From assembly GCA_037951105.1 (NCBI GenBank), contig JBAMJV010009670.1:1-64000 (forward strand): a stretch of DNA of 64,000 nucleotides, given 5' to 3'. Under the pieces are notes generated by a model. That model was not told the origin of the DNA and searched no databases. It saw only the letters and a list, made by a program, of their open reading frames with translations. The stretch comes from Echinarachnius parma (taxonomy: Eukaryota; Echinodermata; Echinoidea; Clypeasteroida; Echinarachniidae). Shown here one piece after another: positions 23,316 to 34,095 of this stretch (position 1 is the first letter of the stretch; every line of letters begins with the position of its first letter). Position numbers and translations under genes: made by a program.

Positions 23316-25511
23316 TTAGACGGACGCCCCATCAGTTACGTATCCAAGCGGGAATGAGTGAAGCCTGGCAAAATCGCTGACTAGCACTCGATTTCCAAAC
23401 GTTGTGACTCCTTCAGGTGAACCCATCACCTGTTCATCTTCGCCCTCAGCGCTCACTACGTAAGTTCCGAATACGTTCACGACGTCGCATGATGGCTCCC
23501 TTCCATCGGGGGAAGCACCGACGTAGATGACGAGGAGCTGATTTTGCTTGGTTCCCTGTACGGCTACGACGAACATGTCGTCGCTCAGCCAACTGACGCC
23601 GGCGGGCATCTTTGGGTGGGCTAGCTGGGGGATAGTCTCGCTACCAAACATCGTGACCCGGACGTGATTATCGCGCTTGTTGATAAGATAAAGGGTGCTG
23701 TTATATGCATCGCTCACCACAATATCTCCCTGCCCGTTGATGGCAAGGTACTTCGGACACGGACGACGTAATTCCCCGGACCTGGTGGACTCACGGATGC
23801 CTGCAGTTGGCTCGAGATCTATTCTCCCGATGATCGATTTAGTTGCGATGTCTATTTTGTGCACGCACCTCCCTTCTGCATCACTCACGAAGATCAGCTT
23901 CCCATCATTTGCGACACCCTTGGGCACCATGTCCTTGAGGGGCATGAAGACGTCACTTCCCTCGTTGTAATTTCGTACTATGAGCAGCGCCCCCTGCTGC
24001 GAGTCGCTGATTATGACGTCGTCGTTTGGTAGCACCGTCACGTCAAAACACCCCGTCGCCTTTGCTTCGTCGTTAGCGTAGAGGTCAATGCTTTTGATCA
24101 CTTTGTCTGATTCCTTGTCAAGGAAGTGGAGCGTGTCTGTCTCCACTACCACGCGTGTTCCATCAGTCAAGGTGTCCACACCATAAGGGTGATGAAGTGA
24201 CTTTACAATGCCCCCAACAAAGGGGGACACTTGGGCGTACGGCCTGGTTGATCCTGTGCAATGTGTAGGAACTGCTTTCTCCATTGCGCTTTCCGACGAC
24301 AAAAGAGGCAACGGATGGCCAACGGATTGATTACTTTCTCTCGTTCTCGGCCCACCGTCCGGCCGATCACATTCGTCGGGACTTACTGAACGTACTGACA
24401 TTATCATGGAAGAAGTTCTCATGCGAAGACGACCGTCTTTATGTACACATGAGGTCCTCAGGCTAGAGGGAGGACTAGGCATATAATTGGCAGGTTGACT
24501 AACAGACTCCAATTTCGCGGGACGAGCATCCACCATGTCCACGCTGCTTCGCAAAAATCCAGCGGAGGTGCTCATCGGAGGGAACAATGCACGCACTTGT
24601 GGTGGCGGTGGTGGTTCTGTTGATGGAATAACTCCAGGAGATTGAGCAAACTTTGGGAGTTCACGTTCATCTCCAACAAGAGATGATGGCGATTGAAGCC
24701 GAGCATGCTTCTTGTTGCGCTCGTTTTGAAGCGAATGTTCATGACTGGAAGAATATCCGGGTAACTGTTTCAATTGGATCGGAATTATTTGGAGTTGCCC
24801 CGGCTGGGTGACGGCTTCGGAGGGCAACACAGGGAATCGAGAGCTGCTTTTGCCCTGTTTGCCGCTATTGCGTTTGCTTATCTGCGACACCGGAGGCGTA
24901 TTGATGCGAACCTTGTAGTGTTTCTCCACCACTCCGACGTCGAACAACTCTTCAATCTTCACGGAAGCGATGGCCGACCCGACGTGCTGGAGAAGCTCCT
25001 CACCCTTGTCCGAGACCTCGGCCAGTTCTATGCTCTCGATGGTGATGACGGCCTGATCGTGGGCGATATTTCGTCCCCGTCGCTTGAACTTCTCGACCTC
25101 ACGCAGGAAATAGGGCATGTCAAAACTCGAAGGAGCACTAATGCTCATCTTTCGTTGGCTGCGACAGAAAAGTTTCATCTTTGATTGTTCTTCCGTGATC
25201 TTCTGTCTCTTTTCGGCTAGGACGTCGGAATTCTTGGAGCAGTTTGCGACTACTTTTTCTTCTAACGACTGAAAGTACTTCGCAATCAACTGGAACAGAG
25301 ATTTCTTCCTACTTTCTATGAACTTCAGAAGCTTCTTCTTATCGAGCTGAATCTGTCGCTTTCGCTTGATAATCCCATTTACCAGTGGGTCAAAGACTAC
25401 CTCATCTAGATGACGCAGATTCTCCACCTCTTGTTTGATAACCTCGGAGTGTCCGTTTGTGTGATAGGAACTATATGTTCGCGCAATCCGGCCCAGCGTA
25501 TTGGTCGCCAT
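23316..25511 (-). CDS. RING-less TRIM-like protein with coiled coil and NHL-like propeller
   Basis: One uninterrupted coding exon of 731 aa. The ATG at 25511-25509 lies 13 nt after a good acceptor (CTCTAAATCTACAG, exon start 25524), so the mRNA has at least one upstream exon. Residues about 22-130 (EVIKQEVENLRHLDEVVFDPL onward) align with the post-RING coiled coil of the + gene at 11356-13988. GRNIAHDQA matches GRRIATDHS there, and the propeller (about 430-725; FDVTVLPNDDVIISDSQ, MVPKGVANDG, GDIVVSDAYNSTLYLI, PAGVSWLSDD) matches blade by blade. There is no RING and no B-box, and the intron that interrupts the paralogue's coiled coil is absent. Without a RING it should lack E3 activity and could be an adaptor or a dominant partner of its paralogue; that is inference. 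The frame stays open back to the acceptor, so a RING on a distant in-frame exon is not excluded, but I see none within the window. Confidence 0.88.
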   Translation of the reverse strand: MATNTLGRIARTYSSYHTNGHSEVIKQEVENLRHLDEVVFDPLVNGIIKRKRQIQLDKKKLLKFIESRKKSLFQLIAKYFQSLEEKVVANCSKNSDVLAEKRQKITEEQSKMKLFCRSQRKMSISAPSSFDMPYFLREVEKFKRRGRNIAHDQAVITIESIELAEVSDKGEELLQHVGSAIASVKIEELFDVGVVEKHYKVRINTPPVSQISKRNSGKQGKSSSRFPVLPSEAVTQPGQLQIIPIQLKQLPGYSSSHEHSLQNERNKKHARLQSPSSLVGDERELPKFAQSPGVIPSTEPPPPPQVRALFPPMSTSAGFLRSSVDMVDARPAKLESVSQPANYMPSPPSSLRTSCVHKDGRLRMRTSSMIMSVRSVSPDECDRPDGGPRTRESNQSVGHPLPLLSSESAMEKAVPTHCTGSTRPYAQVSPFVGGIVKSLHHPYGVDTLTDGTRVVVETDTLHFLDKESDKVIKSIDLYANDEAKATGCFDVTVLPNDDVIISDSQQGALLIVRNYNEGSDVFMPLKDMVPKGVANDGKLIFVSDAEGRCVHKIDIATKSIIGRIDLEPTAGIRESTRSGELRRPCPKYLAINGQGDIVVSDAYNSTLYLINKRDNHVRVTMFGSETIPQLAHPKMPAGVSWLSDDMFVVAVQGTKQNQLLVIYVGASPDGREPSCDVVNVFGTYVVSAEGEDEQVMGSPEGVTTFGNRVLVSDFARLHSFPLGYVTDGASV

Positions 25512-25524
25512 GTCGATCGAGATC

Positions 25525-26070
25525 CTGTAGATTTAGAGACAAAGACAAAAAATTACGTAATACGATGTAGATAGTTTTCAGTTGGATATTATGATAATAA
25601 TATGAATAATAAGGAGGCTTCCGGTGATACCATGATCGGATGATGTTGATCCTTTATACTATTTCATAGAAACAGGTGTGGAAGAACATGAATGGAATAA
25701 AGTACACCCCTAGACTCCTGGGTTAATGTCTGTTGCGCGTGACAAAACGATTATCAAAAGGCGAATCCACCCTAGGCATTGATGAATGTATCAATTGAAT
25801 AAGAGGCATAACGAGCGAAAATCTGAACAAAACACTGATTTATTATCTCATTTGTGATCAAAACACCTGCAAATGTTTCAATAGTGTTGCAAAGATATGT
25901 ATTGATTTATGACTGCCGCGTATGAAAATTCAATGAAAGGAGAATTCCATCCTTAAAAAAAATGATTGTTGCTATATAACCATTTTTCATAACCATAACC
26001 ATGATAACAGAGAGGAATCATCAGTGTAATCTGACAAAGAAAACACGGTAGAGCAACACGAAGCTTTGAC
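25525..26070. other. Start of presumed 5' intron of RING-less TRIM gene
   Basis: No coding signal. Short T and A runs only (for example about 26143-26162). Confidence 0.4.
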
Positions 26071-26930
26071 AGTTTGAGATTTATTTAAAATTGTGTATGC
26101 CATTCGTACTTGCCAGCGATTGTAACGTCATAATTTATGTAATTTTTTTTTTTTTTTTTTTTAATTGAAATGTTCACTTCATTTATACATGATTAGGCTA
26201 TGTTCTAGTTTCGTGGTTTATCTCTTGTTTCATATTTTGTGATTTTCAATGAAATTCTACTTTTAAAAAAACACAGCCAACTTTGCTATGGCGGATCAAA
26301 TGTTTTGTCCGTGTATGAATACAAATACATGCACACAAAAACAAAAACAAACAAACAGTTTGAGATTTATTTAAAATTGTGTATGCCATTCGTACTTGCC
26401 AGCGATTGTAACGTCATAATGTATGTAAGTAGCTTCCATGTTTATTACAAAATTGAAATGTTCACTTCTTTTATACATGATTAGGCTATGTTCTAGTTTC
26501 GTGGTTTATCTCTTGTTTCGTATTTTGTGATTTTCAATGAAATTCTACTTTTAAAAAACACAGCAAACTTTGCTATGGCGGATCAAATGTTTTGTCCGTG
26601 TATGAATACAAATACATGCACACAAAAACAAAAACAAACAAACAGTTTGAGATTTATTTAAAATTGTGTATGCCATTCGTACTTGCCAGCGATTGTAACG
26701 TCATAATGTATGTAAGTAGCTTCCATGTTTATTACAAAATTGAAATGTTCACTTCTTTTATACATGATTAGGCTATGTTCTAGTTTCGTGGTTTATCTCT
26801 TGTTTCGTATTTTGTGATTTTCAATGAAATTCTACTTTTAAAAAACACAGCAAACTTTGCTATGGCGGATCAAATGTTTTGTCCGTGTATGAATACAATA
26901 CATGCACACACAAAAAATATATATACAAAT
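26071..26930. repeat. Three tandem copies of a 286-bp unit
   Basis: Units start AGTTTGAGATTTATTTAAAA at 26071, 26357 and 26644. Units two and three are almost identical; unit one differs by scattered changes and a longer T run. Each contains GCCAGCGATTGTAACGTC, CATGATTAGGCTATG and ATGGCGGATCAAATG and ends in (ACAAA)n. Unit three runs into simple sequence. Confidence 0.93.
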
Positions 26931-27004
26931 ACATGCACACAAAAACAAGCAAAAAAACAAACCAACTCCCCCCCCCCCCCCAAAAAAAAAAAGAAAACAC
27001 ACAC

Positions 27005-27060
<56 letters not shown>
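26905..27060. repeat. (CA)n with poly-C/poly-A
   Basis: Mixed CA-rich sequence, about 14 C followed by about 10 A near 26967-26990, then roughly 30 CA repeats at about 26998-27058. Confidence 0.95.
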
Positions 27061-27061
<1 letters not shown>

Positions 27062-27310
27062 TAAAAACCAACAAATAAGAAGTGCACTACATGCATATAA
27101 ATTGCATCTGGTTTGGAATTCCCCGTTGAAGTTTAGAAGTGTCCTTGGTCGAGCAACATATCCCATGTTTATTGTACTCGTCGTTCTTTGAAGCGATCAG
27201 TACATTGTGCCTTCCTGGCTTTTCATTGTTGCGATGTACCCTCATCTATTATGGTCACCCAATTAATTGGTATGGAAACGAATAAACAAAATTATATCAC
27301 AATGAATACA

Positions 27311-30290
27311 CAGGGAGCAAAGGGGGTTATACAGACATGGAATGTTATAAAAGGTTGGGGCCCATAATCGTCTTCTAGGACCTACAGAAGCACAACCTAG
27401 GTGCACAACCTCGCGATCTAGCTACTGGAAGTCCACAAAACACATATGAAGGATGTTACCCCTATTGTACGTTAAAAGCGCCTTAAATCCTTAGGGTTCA
27501 TGAATGTTCTACTCTGCTATTTTTACGATTACCCAAATACGCATGCTGCAGCTATCATCGCATTTCTTTGGATAGGTCTTCCATATATATGTGTGCATCT
27601 ATTGATACCAAATTGTGCCTTTTTATATCTAGGGTTTTTATGTCACGTGTCTTTATATGTCAGGTGTCAGACATAGAAAATGAAATTTCACATACTCTTG
27701 TGGACACAAATTTATGGAAATGTTTCAGATTAAAGAATGACACATTTTATATCTGTAAAACCATATACTGAATGTTTATTGGTATTTAATATTATTAAAA
27801 ACAATACACTGGCAAAACAAATGATAAAACAATACAAAACAAAAGAATTTGAAACAAGGTACACAAATAAGAATAATAATTGTAATAATTATAATGACAA
27901 TGAAGTGGCTGCTTTATAGCAAACGTTCGGTCTATTTGACGCTCGCAGCACATCATAATGTTTATTCCCAGTCATTGGATACATACTGTAAACAATCTAG
28001 CACACAAAGTACATATGTTCACTCCCTGGGAAATATTCCAGCCTGGCACCTTGTATGCGAATACAGTGCTAAAGAATCACGTTCAATCCGTCCAGGCACT
28101 CTCTAGTTCTGAACTCGGGACCTCATGATTTTAAGGCATGCGTCCTTCCAATCTTTATTACAAGCAAAACCTTTATAATATATTTCAGGCCTTTGTAAAT
28201 ATTTTCAGGTCTAGAAAGATATATAAAATAACCATAAAATCAATAATGTTTACAATGATTATCAACCATATTTGCTTTCTTTTTTTTATTGTGTTTAATA
28301 TTTCAAACAAAAACATTTTGTTGTTATGAATTGTCGCATTTTACATTACGAACCTGCAAACAATTTTGTTGCAATTGGCACTAAATATTATAATATGGGG
28401 CTGGGGATACGAGGGTGTATCGGCATCGTTTGGAAATACAAAGTCAACATAAAAGGGTATATGAAAGCTGACATATCTTTGGGATGAGTCTTTTCCCACT
28501 GATTAGATGACATTCTCGTAATTCTTCGTAATAAGAAGAAAAGCCAAGAAGTAAAATTATATTCCCACATTGTACTCAATGAAGGGGGTTAGTATCGGTA
28601 TCAAGGCTAGCCTGATGAAGATCCTAAAAGAGGGGACGAGCTACAAAGTGACACATTTAACAACCATCCTCATGCAACATATCACATAAAGAAATCAGTT
28701 CTTTTTAGATGCTAATATAATATACTCTATGGTATTTTAACAAATGTGAAATACACTAGCCTATAATTTAGGATATGTTGATAAACTACTGAAGAATTTT
28801 GCTGATTGATATCCCTCTAAAACTAAACAGCATACATTTATGTAAAGTACAACACCCGCTAAAGAGTAACAATGATGTGCTCGACAGTCATTTAGTTTTT
28901 GAACCATGGATGTTTTGCAGTTAACTCAGGAAATGCTCTGATGTTCCTCAGTGAGAACCGTGTTTGAATAAACCGCTTAAATCTGCACTTAATTAAACTT
29001 GACAAAGTGAGCAATTAATGGAAGGGAATTTCCATGTCCGAGTCCTTGTCTTTAATCCACAAATCTGAAGACTGGTTTCTTGATTATCTGTGGTTTTCGG
29101 GTATTAAGCGGCTCACAGAGTTGTCACCAATGCCAATGAAGACATCATTGCATGTGTCTGCATAATGAAGGATCTTAACTCGGGTATACTGAAATGTGAA
29201 AGCCACCACCCTAATTTACACAGCTCTATGAAATTAGTGTGATACTGTTGACATTACATTAAGTGCTGGGTAATGTACTTATTACGAAATACGGCTAGAT
29301 ATTCGTGGTCATTGGCAGGTAAGGCAATTTTTAATGAGTCCTGGAGACACATATGCAGTCACCTAATGTAAACCATAGCTGTTTAATCCATCATCCTGAC
29401 CAGTTCGAGGGTTCAAATCTTTGAAAAGCTGCAATATACAAGCTCTTAAAGATCTTTTCTCAATAAAGGAGATGCTTCTCCGTAGGAGCTGTGATCACCA
29501 TCAATGACAAGAATGGAATGTCACGGATTCAAATAGTATATCATTATGTTGTTCTAAATTGTAAGGGTTCTTTCATGATAGATATTATATATCTAGGCCT
29601 ATTACATATTTGCTTTCCATAGTCTATATATCTTCATTCTGTGCATTTCATGATTAAGATGTGAAATAAATAAATGCGTTTATTTCTATTATAATGATTT
29701 GGTGAAAACATATACCACAGATACACTATCAAGAACTCATATTCTTATGTATTTTATTGTTTTGAATGCGTTATGTGTTCTATCATTTGAAAAACTTTCC
29801 AAAATAACATTGAATGCCAATTGAAGACTTCCAAATAAAAAGTGTGTAACGTTTTAAATAGTCTAAACATTTCAATGCGTTTTTGTACATAACTGAACAT
29901 GCAATTTCATGTTGTTTGTATAACACGTGACTTATAAATGACACGTGACACATAAAACAAAGATATGATGCGGTCAAATCTAGTATCAAACGATGCACAA
30001 GACCCTACAGATCACGAATCTGAAGCAATCTGTTGATATCATCGTGCATTTTAGTGTTATTGTGAAAATAGCAGAGACAAACCTTCATGAACCCTAAGGA
30101 TTTAAGGCGCTATTTACGTACATTAGGGGTTAAATCGTTAATACGCGTTTTCTGGACTTCCAGTAGCTAGGTCGCGAGGTTGTGCACCTAGGTTGTGATC
30201 CTAGAAGGTCCTAGAAAACATTTCTGGTGCACAACCTTTTATAACATTCCATGTTTGATATCCTAAAAAAAGGGGGTGTTTGCTCCCTGG
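27311..30290. mobile_element. Decayed second copy of the Academ-like transposon
   Basis: The left terminus TACACAGGGAGCAAAG (27308) and right terminus GTTTGCTCCCTGGGTA (30293) are inverted and match the right terminus of the 1-4350 element. Subterminal blocks match too: GGTTGTGCACCTAGG and CCTAGAAGGTCCTAGAA on the right, their reverse complements on the left. Inside, TATCATCGTGCAT, ACCCTAAGGATTTAAGG and others parallel the long arms of the first element. Flanking GAA on both sides (before TAC at 27308 and after GTA at 30293) is a plausible 3-bp target duplication. About 3 kb, heavily mutated. Confidence 0.75.
28588..29170 (+). pseudogene. Relics of the Academ-like XPG-type transposase
   Basis: GGTATCAAGGCTAGCCTGATG to AAAAGAGG at 28598-28634 matches the GTKASLVKVLKEE coding stretch at 2191-2230. 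CACAGAGTTGTCACCAATGC to GACATCATTGC at 29116-29155 matches the RVVIHANDTDII stretch at 2781-2820. The two relics keep the original order and strand, but the space between has no usable reading. No cysteine-cluster relic was found. Confidence 0.65.
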
Positions 30291-30299
30291 GTAGAAGGT

Positions 30300-30852
30300 T
30301 TAAAGGAGTAGTACAGTTCTGGTAACTATGCGGCAGCTTTATTAACCAAAACCTGCACAGTAAGATTACAAATTAATAGTCATAACTCCACCATGCTCGA
30401 AAGGTAAAGAAAATTACAAACGACTAAGTAAAAAGCCTGTTATCATTCAAAAAGAGCCATTAAAACACAAGAGGGCGCTTTCTAAAAGAGCATTGGTTTA
30501 AAAAATGTTTCATACAAATGTATGCATGTGATGTTTTTGTTGAAAATAATGATTAAATAGAGAAATCATCAACAACTATTCAAAAACCTCTTTTGAAAAG
30601 TTTTGAAAAAGTAGAAGCATTTTCTAATTTAAAAAAAATATCATCGAATATATTTGGGCCCCAGATTTATTTCATTTGGATGTATTTATTGATATTTCAG
30701 CCGTTTCTGAACCGATTTTGATCAAATAAAGTTTATTCTGTCATTAAAATTGTTTGCTCTTTCAAATTTTACGCTCGGTTTTTCATTATCTCACAACAAA
30801 GTTATTTCGTGAAGCGCCCTCTATACTAAAACTGAACTACGTACCCCTTTAA
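30300..30852. mobile_element. TTAA-flanked MITE, GGGTAGTTTAGTTTTGGTA family, copy B
   Basis: TTAA at 30300-30303 and 30849-30852. The left end is AGGAGTAGTACAGTTCTGG. The orientation is opposite to copies A and D (ACTCCACCATGCTCGAAAGG near the left, GAAGCGCCCTCTA near the right). It begins only 7 bp beyond the end of the Academ-like relic. Confidence 0.88.
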
Positions 30853-30884
30853 CATTCCACGACTTAGGTCGTCCACTTACTTAA

Positions 30885-30910
30885 CCCCCCCCCCCCCCCC
30901 CCCCCCCCCG
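30885..30910. repeat. Poly-C tract
   Basis: About 24 consecutive C, one of many long G/C homopolymers in this window. Confidence 0.95.
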
Positions 30911-31041
30911 CGAACCTGCATGTATAGTTGGGATTGTAGGGAACAGGTTAATTATTTTAGTTTACAAATATGTTACTTAATGCACATCACTAATTGCATA
31001 TTATGTTCTTTTGAATACAAATTTATATCTATTATCTAGAC

Positions 31042-31474
31042 CAGTGCTTCTCAACCAGTGGTCCGCGGCCCACTGGTGGGCCGCGCACCTCTTTCAGGTG
31101 GGCCGCGAGGTCGGCCAAAATGAAGAAAAAAAAATAGATTAAAAAAGAAAATAAGATGTGTCTTATTTTAAATGACCACAGCTGAAATTTAGCTATATTA
31201 TGTTACATGTTACCAAGATTTGACCTTCTTATTTCCCACAAGCAAGCTCAAGTGTTGCATTGAAAGTATGTAGACAATTTTTCGGCATTGCAACTGACAT
31301 ATAGATACCATACAGTTTTCTATTTTCTTCTGTTTTTATTGTCATTTTGTCATTTTTTCCAAATATGTTTTTGTAAGGTGGGCCTCGAAAAGATTTGTAG
31401 GAGCCAAAGTGGGCCTCGAACAAATTTGTAGGGGCCAAAGTGGGCCTCGGGTTAAAAAAGGTTGAGAAACGCTG
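31042..31474. mobile_element. hAT-type MITE with exact 8-bp target duplication ATCTAGAC
   Basis: ATCTAGAC at 31034-31041 and 31475-31482 flanks CAGTGCTTCTCAACC on the left and GGTTGAGAAACGCTG on the right (inverted). CAGnG(C/G)TTCTCAACC is the classic end of Charlie-type hAT elements. The interior has tandem AAGTGGGCCTCG units near the right end. The intact duplication implies a fairly recent insertion. Confidence 0.93.
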
Positions 31475-31657
31475 ATCTAGACAATACTCATTATAAAACA
31501 AGTCTTAGACAAGTCAATGGCCAGAAATCAAAATATGTGTTTATGTTTGTTGGCAAACATGTAAACCTATCCAAGTGGTTATATTTCCGCCGTTTCCCGC
31601 TAAAAAAAGCGAGAATTCACGATATTCCCGACCCAACCGGAAAACTGATAAAAATAA

Positions 31658-32014
31658 TATAGGTTTTCCCATTCATTTTAACACTTTTGTCATTCAATTT
31701 CGTCCCGAGAAGCCGAGAATGTGCCAATGCCAACTTCAATTTCGTCTATTGTCGACCAATTTCACAAAAAGTCCATTCAATTTAGTCATTTGTTACACAT
31801 TTTCGTCCAGTACAATTCAAATTATGTGTTCAGCAACTGTGACCGACGAATTTGAATTGTAATCGACAAAAATGCGTGACGAACGACTAAATTGAATGGA
31901 CTTTTTGTGAAATTGGTCGACAATAGACGAATTTGAAGTTGGCATTGGCACATTCTCGGCTTCTCGGGACGAAATTGAATGACAAAATGACGAAAATGAA
32001 TGGGAAAACCTATA
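31658..32014. mobile_element. Foldback MITE, TATAGGTTTTCCCAT ends, copy 1
   Basis: The ends TATAGGTTTTCCCATTCATT and AATGAATGGGAAAACCTATA are inverted. The whole 357 bp folds nearly perfectly, with centre near 31836 (CAATTCAAATT against AATTTGAATTG). Short CAATTTCGTC/GACGAAATTG words recur along the arms. A longer copy is at 35986-36754. Confidence 0.9.
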
Positions 32015-33551
32015 ATAGAAGCTGAGGTAGTACATGTATATAGGGACAATTCAACCCAAATAACTAGAGGAGATTTCAGAGTTATCTTGTACATTTCTGT
32101 TTGGCTTATGCTATCAGAAGAATGAAATCAGTTTAGATTGTTTGAATATCTCCATAATTATCAAGAATAATACTTATAATTTAGAGCTCTTAAATACTAT
32201 GGCGATGTATTGTTCTATCTATGACTCATAATGTTGTAGACTTGGTAATGTCTATAAATACCTTATCGCTATATACTTTACATTGCATGAATGAGGTAAA
32301 CACAGTATGTATTTATACCCTTTTTTGTTGGTTTAGCGATTATGATTTTTTCTTTTCATGGAAATTAATACATAACTTGTACAGTATAAGAAACGAATGA
32401 GTTAAATGTTTAATGTACGTATAATGATATTGACACATGATACAAGATACAAGGTACGAGATAAATTGTTGAAGCTCTTATTGATTTGGGTTGAATTTGA
32501 CGTTAATGAGTCACTTTAATGTACTTATACGTCAATACAGTATTTACAGTGATCCATTATCTTTGTCATAATTATTAAACCAACATCGATATAGGAGCTC
32601 GCACATTTATCGTGTACCTTGTTGTTTGGCTTGTGATAAAAGAAGATTTATTTTTATTTGTCAAATAACTCCCTAATTATGACGACATCTGGATATTTAC
32701 GATTGAATGAAAAGTTGTCCATGAACGCTTTTCAATTGTAGTCAAAATCAATGGACTTAACGGACAGTTACTATAGTATGTGATACAATATGACATCAAT
32801 TTAGACTGTTTCGCCGTATACTAGGTTAACACTATTAAAATATCGCACATCATTTATAGGAATCATACAATCATATATGATTAAATTATCATATAGTACG
32901 TTTGGAAACTCCTTCCGCAATTAATGGATGACGGTAAAGCTAAATAACAGTTTTGGGAAAGTTACCGCAAACATCTATATTGGCCAAACTAATTGATCAA
33001 TATCGTTGAATAAGTATTAAAAAAGGGACTTGTGTGATGCCGCACGTGAAATTTATAAATCCACCGCCCGTTCGCACCTGTCCGCGCTGCTAGCGCTGGG
33101 CTGGAGATATCGACAAGCCCGCATACCGGATACCACATGGGGACCGTGTGTTCTTTTGCACGCAGCATATGCGCGATTCCGCGTTGGCGATATCGGTCAG
33201 CGGCTGACAGTTTTATAATTTTGCAAATATATCAATTAGTAGGCGGTTTCCTTGTCAAATGTGTATAATCCCATATCAGTAAAATTATATTCTTTCACAT
33301 GGTTGGTAATAAAAGCGTACATTTAATTTGTGTGTGTGTAGGGCGTTTCCCACTTGTAAAATATATCGTTATCGTTATCTCTAATAATGATTTACATTAG
33401 TTTCCTATTGAAAATTAAAATATAAACTTGAAACTTGAACTTGTATTTAACAAGTTAACAATGAACAAGAATAACATTATTTTCGCGCACTCTCGTTGTC
33501 ATTGATTGACATTTAATCGTAGAAACTCGTTATATATACATGTTATATGGT
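32015..33551. other. No gene seen; contains a GC-rich island
   Basis: AT-rich except for about 33034-33215, which is much richer in G+C (GTTCGCACCTGTCCGCGCTG, GATTCCGCGTTGGCGATATC) and has CpGs. A 62-codon open reading there shows no recognisable domain. Confidence 0.45.
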
Positions 33552-34095
33552 AATAAGGGTGTGGTACAGTTTTGGTAAGGCTGAACTTTAGTAACCAAAC
33601 CTGGACAGTAACATTATAAACTAATATTTATAACTCTACCATGCTCGAAAGGTATACAAAATTACAAACGACTAAGTAAAAAGCCTGTTATCATTCAAAA
33701 AGAGCCATTAAAACACAAGAGGGTGTTTTCTAAAAAGGCATTGGTTTCAACCATTTTTCATACAAAATTATGCATGTGATGTTTTATTGAAATAATGATT
33801 AAATAGAGAGATCATCAACAACTATTTAAAAAACGCTTTTAAACATTTTTGAAAAAGTGCAAGCATTTTTTTAATTTTTTGAAAAAATCATCTAATTATT
33901 TGGGCCCCAAATAATTATAAGATCAGATATATTTATTGATATTTCAGCCGTTTCTGGGTCGATTTTGACCAAATAAAGTTTATTCTGCCATTAAAATTGC
34001 ATGTTCTCTCAAATTCGACACTCAGTTTTTCATTTCCTGACAAACAAATTGTGATGTGCAGCGCCCTCTCTACCAAAACTAAACTACCCCTTTAA
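33552..34095. mobile_element. TTAA-type MITE, GGGTAGTTTAGTTTTGGTA family, copy C
   Basis: The left end AAGGGTGTGGTACAGTTTTG and right end CCAAAACTAAACTACCCCTT are inverted. TTAA is intact only on the right (34092-34095). Same orientation as copy B. Confidence 0.85.

Noticed and set aside
26814-27191. Histidine/threonine-rich open readings
   Set aside because: They are translations of (CA)n and poly-C.
28075-28130. Possible tRNA-like B-box on the minus strand
   Set aside because: GAGTTCAGAAC deviates from the B-box consensus and no cloverleaf forms.
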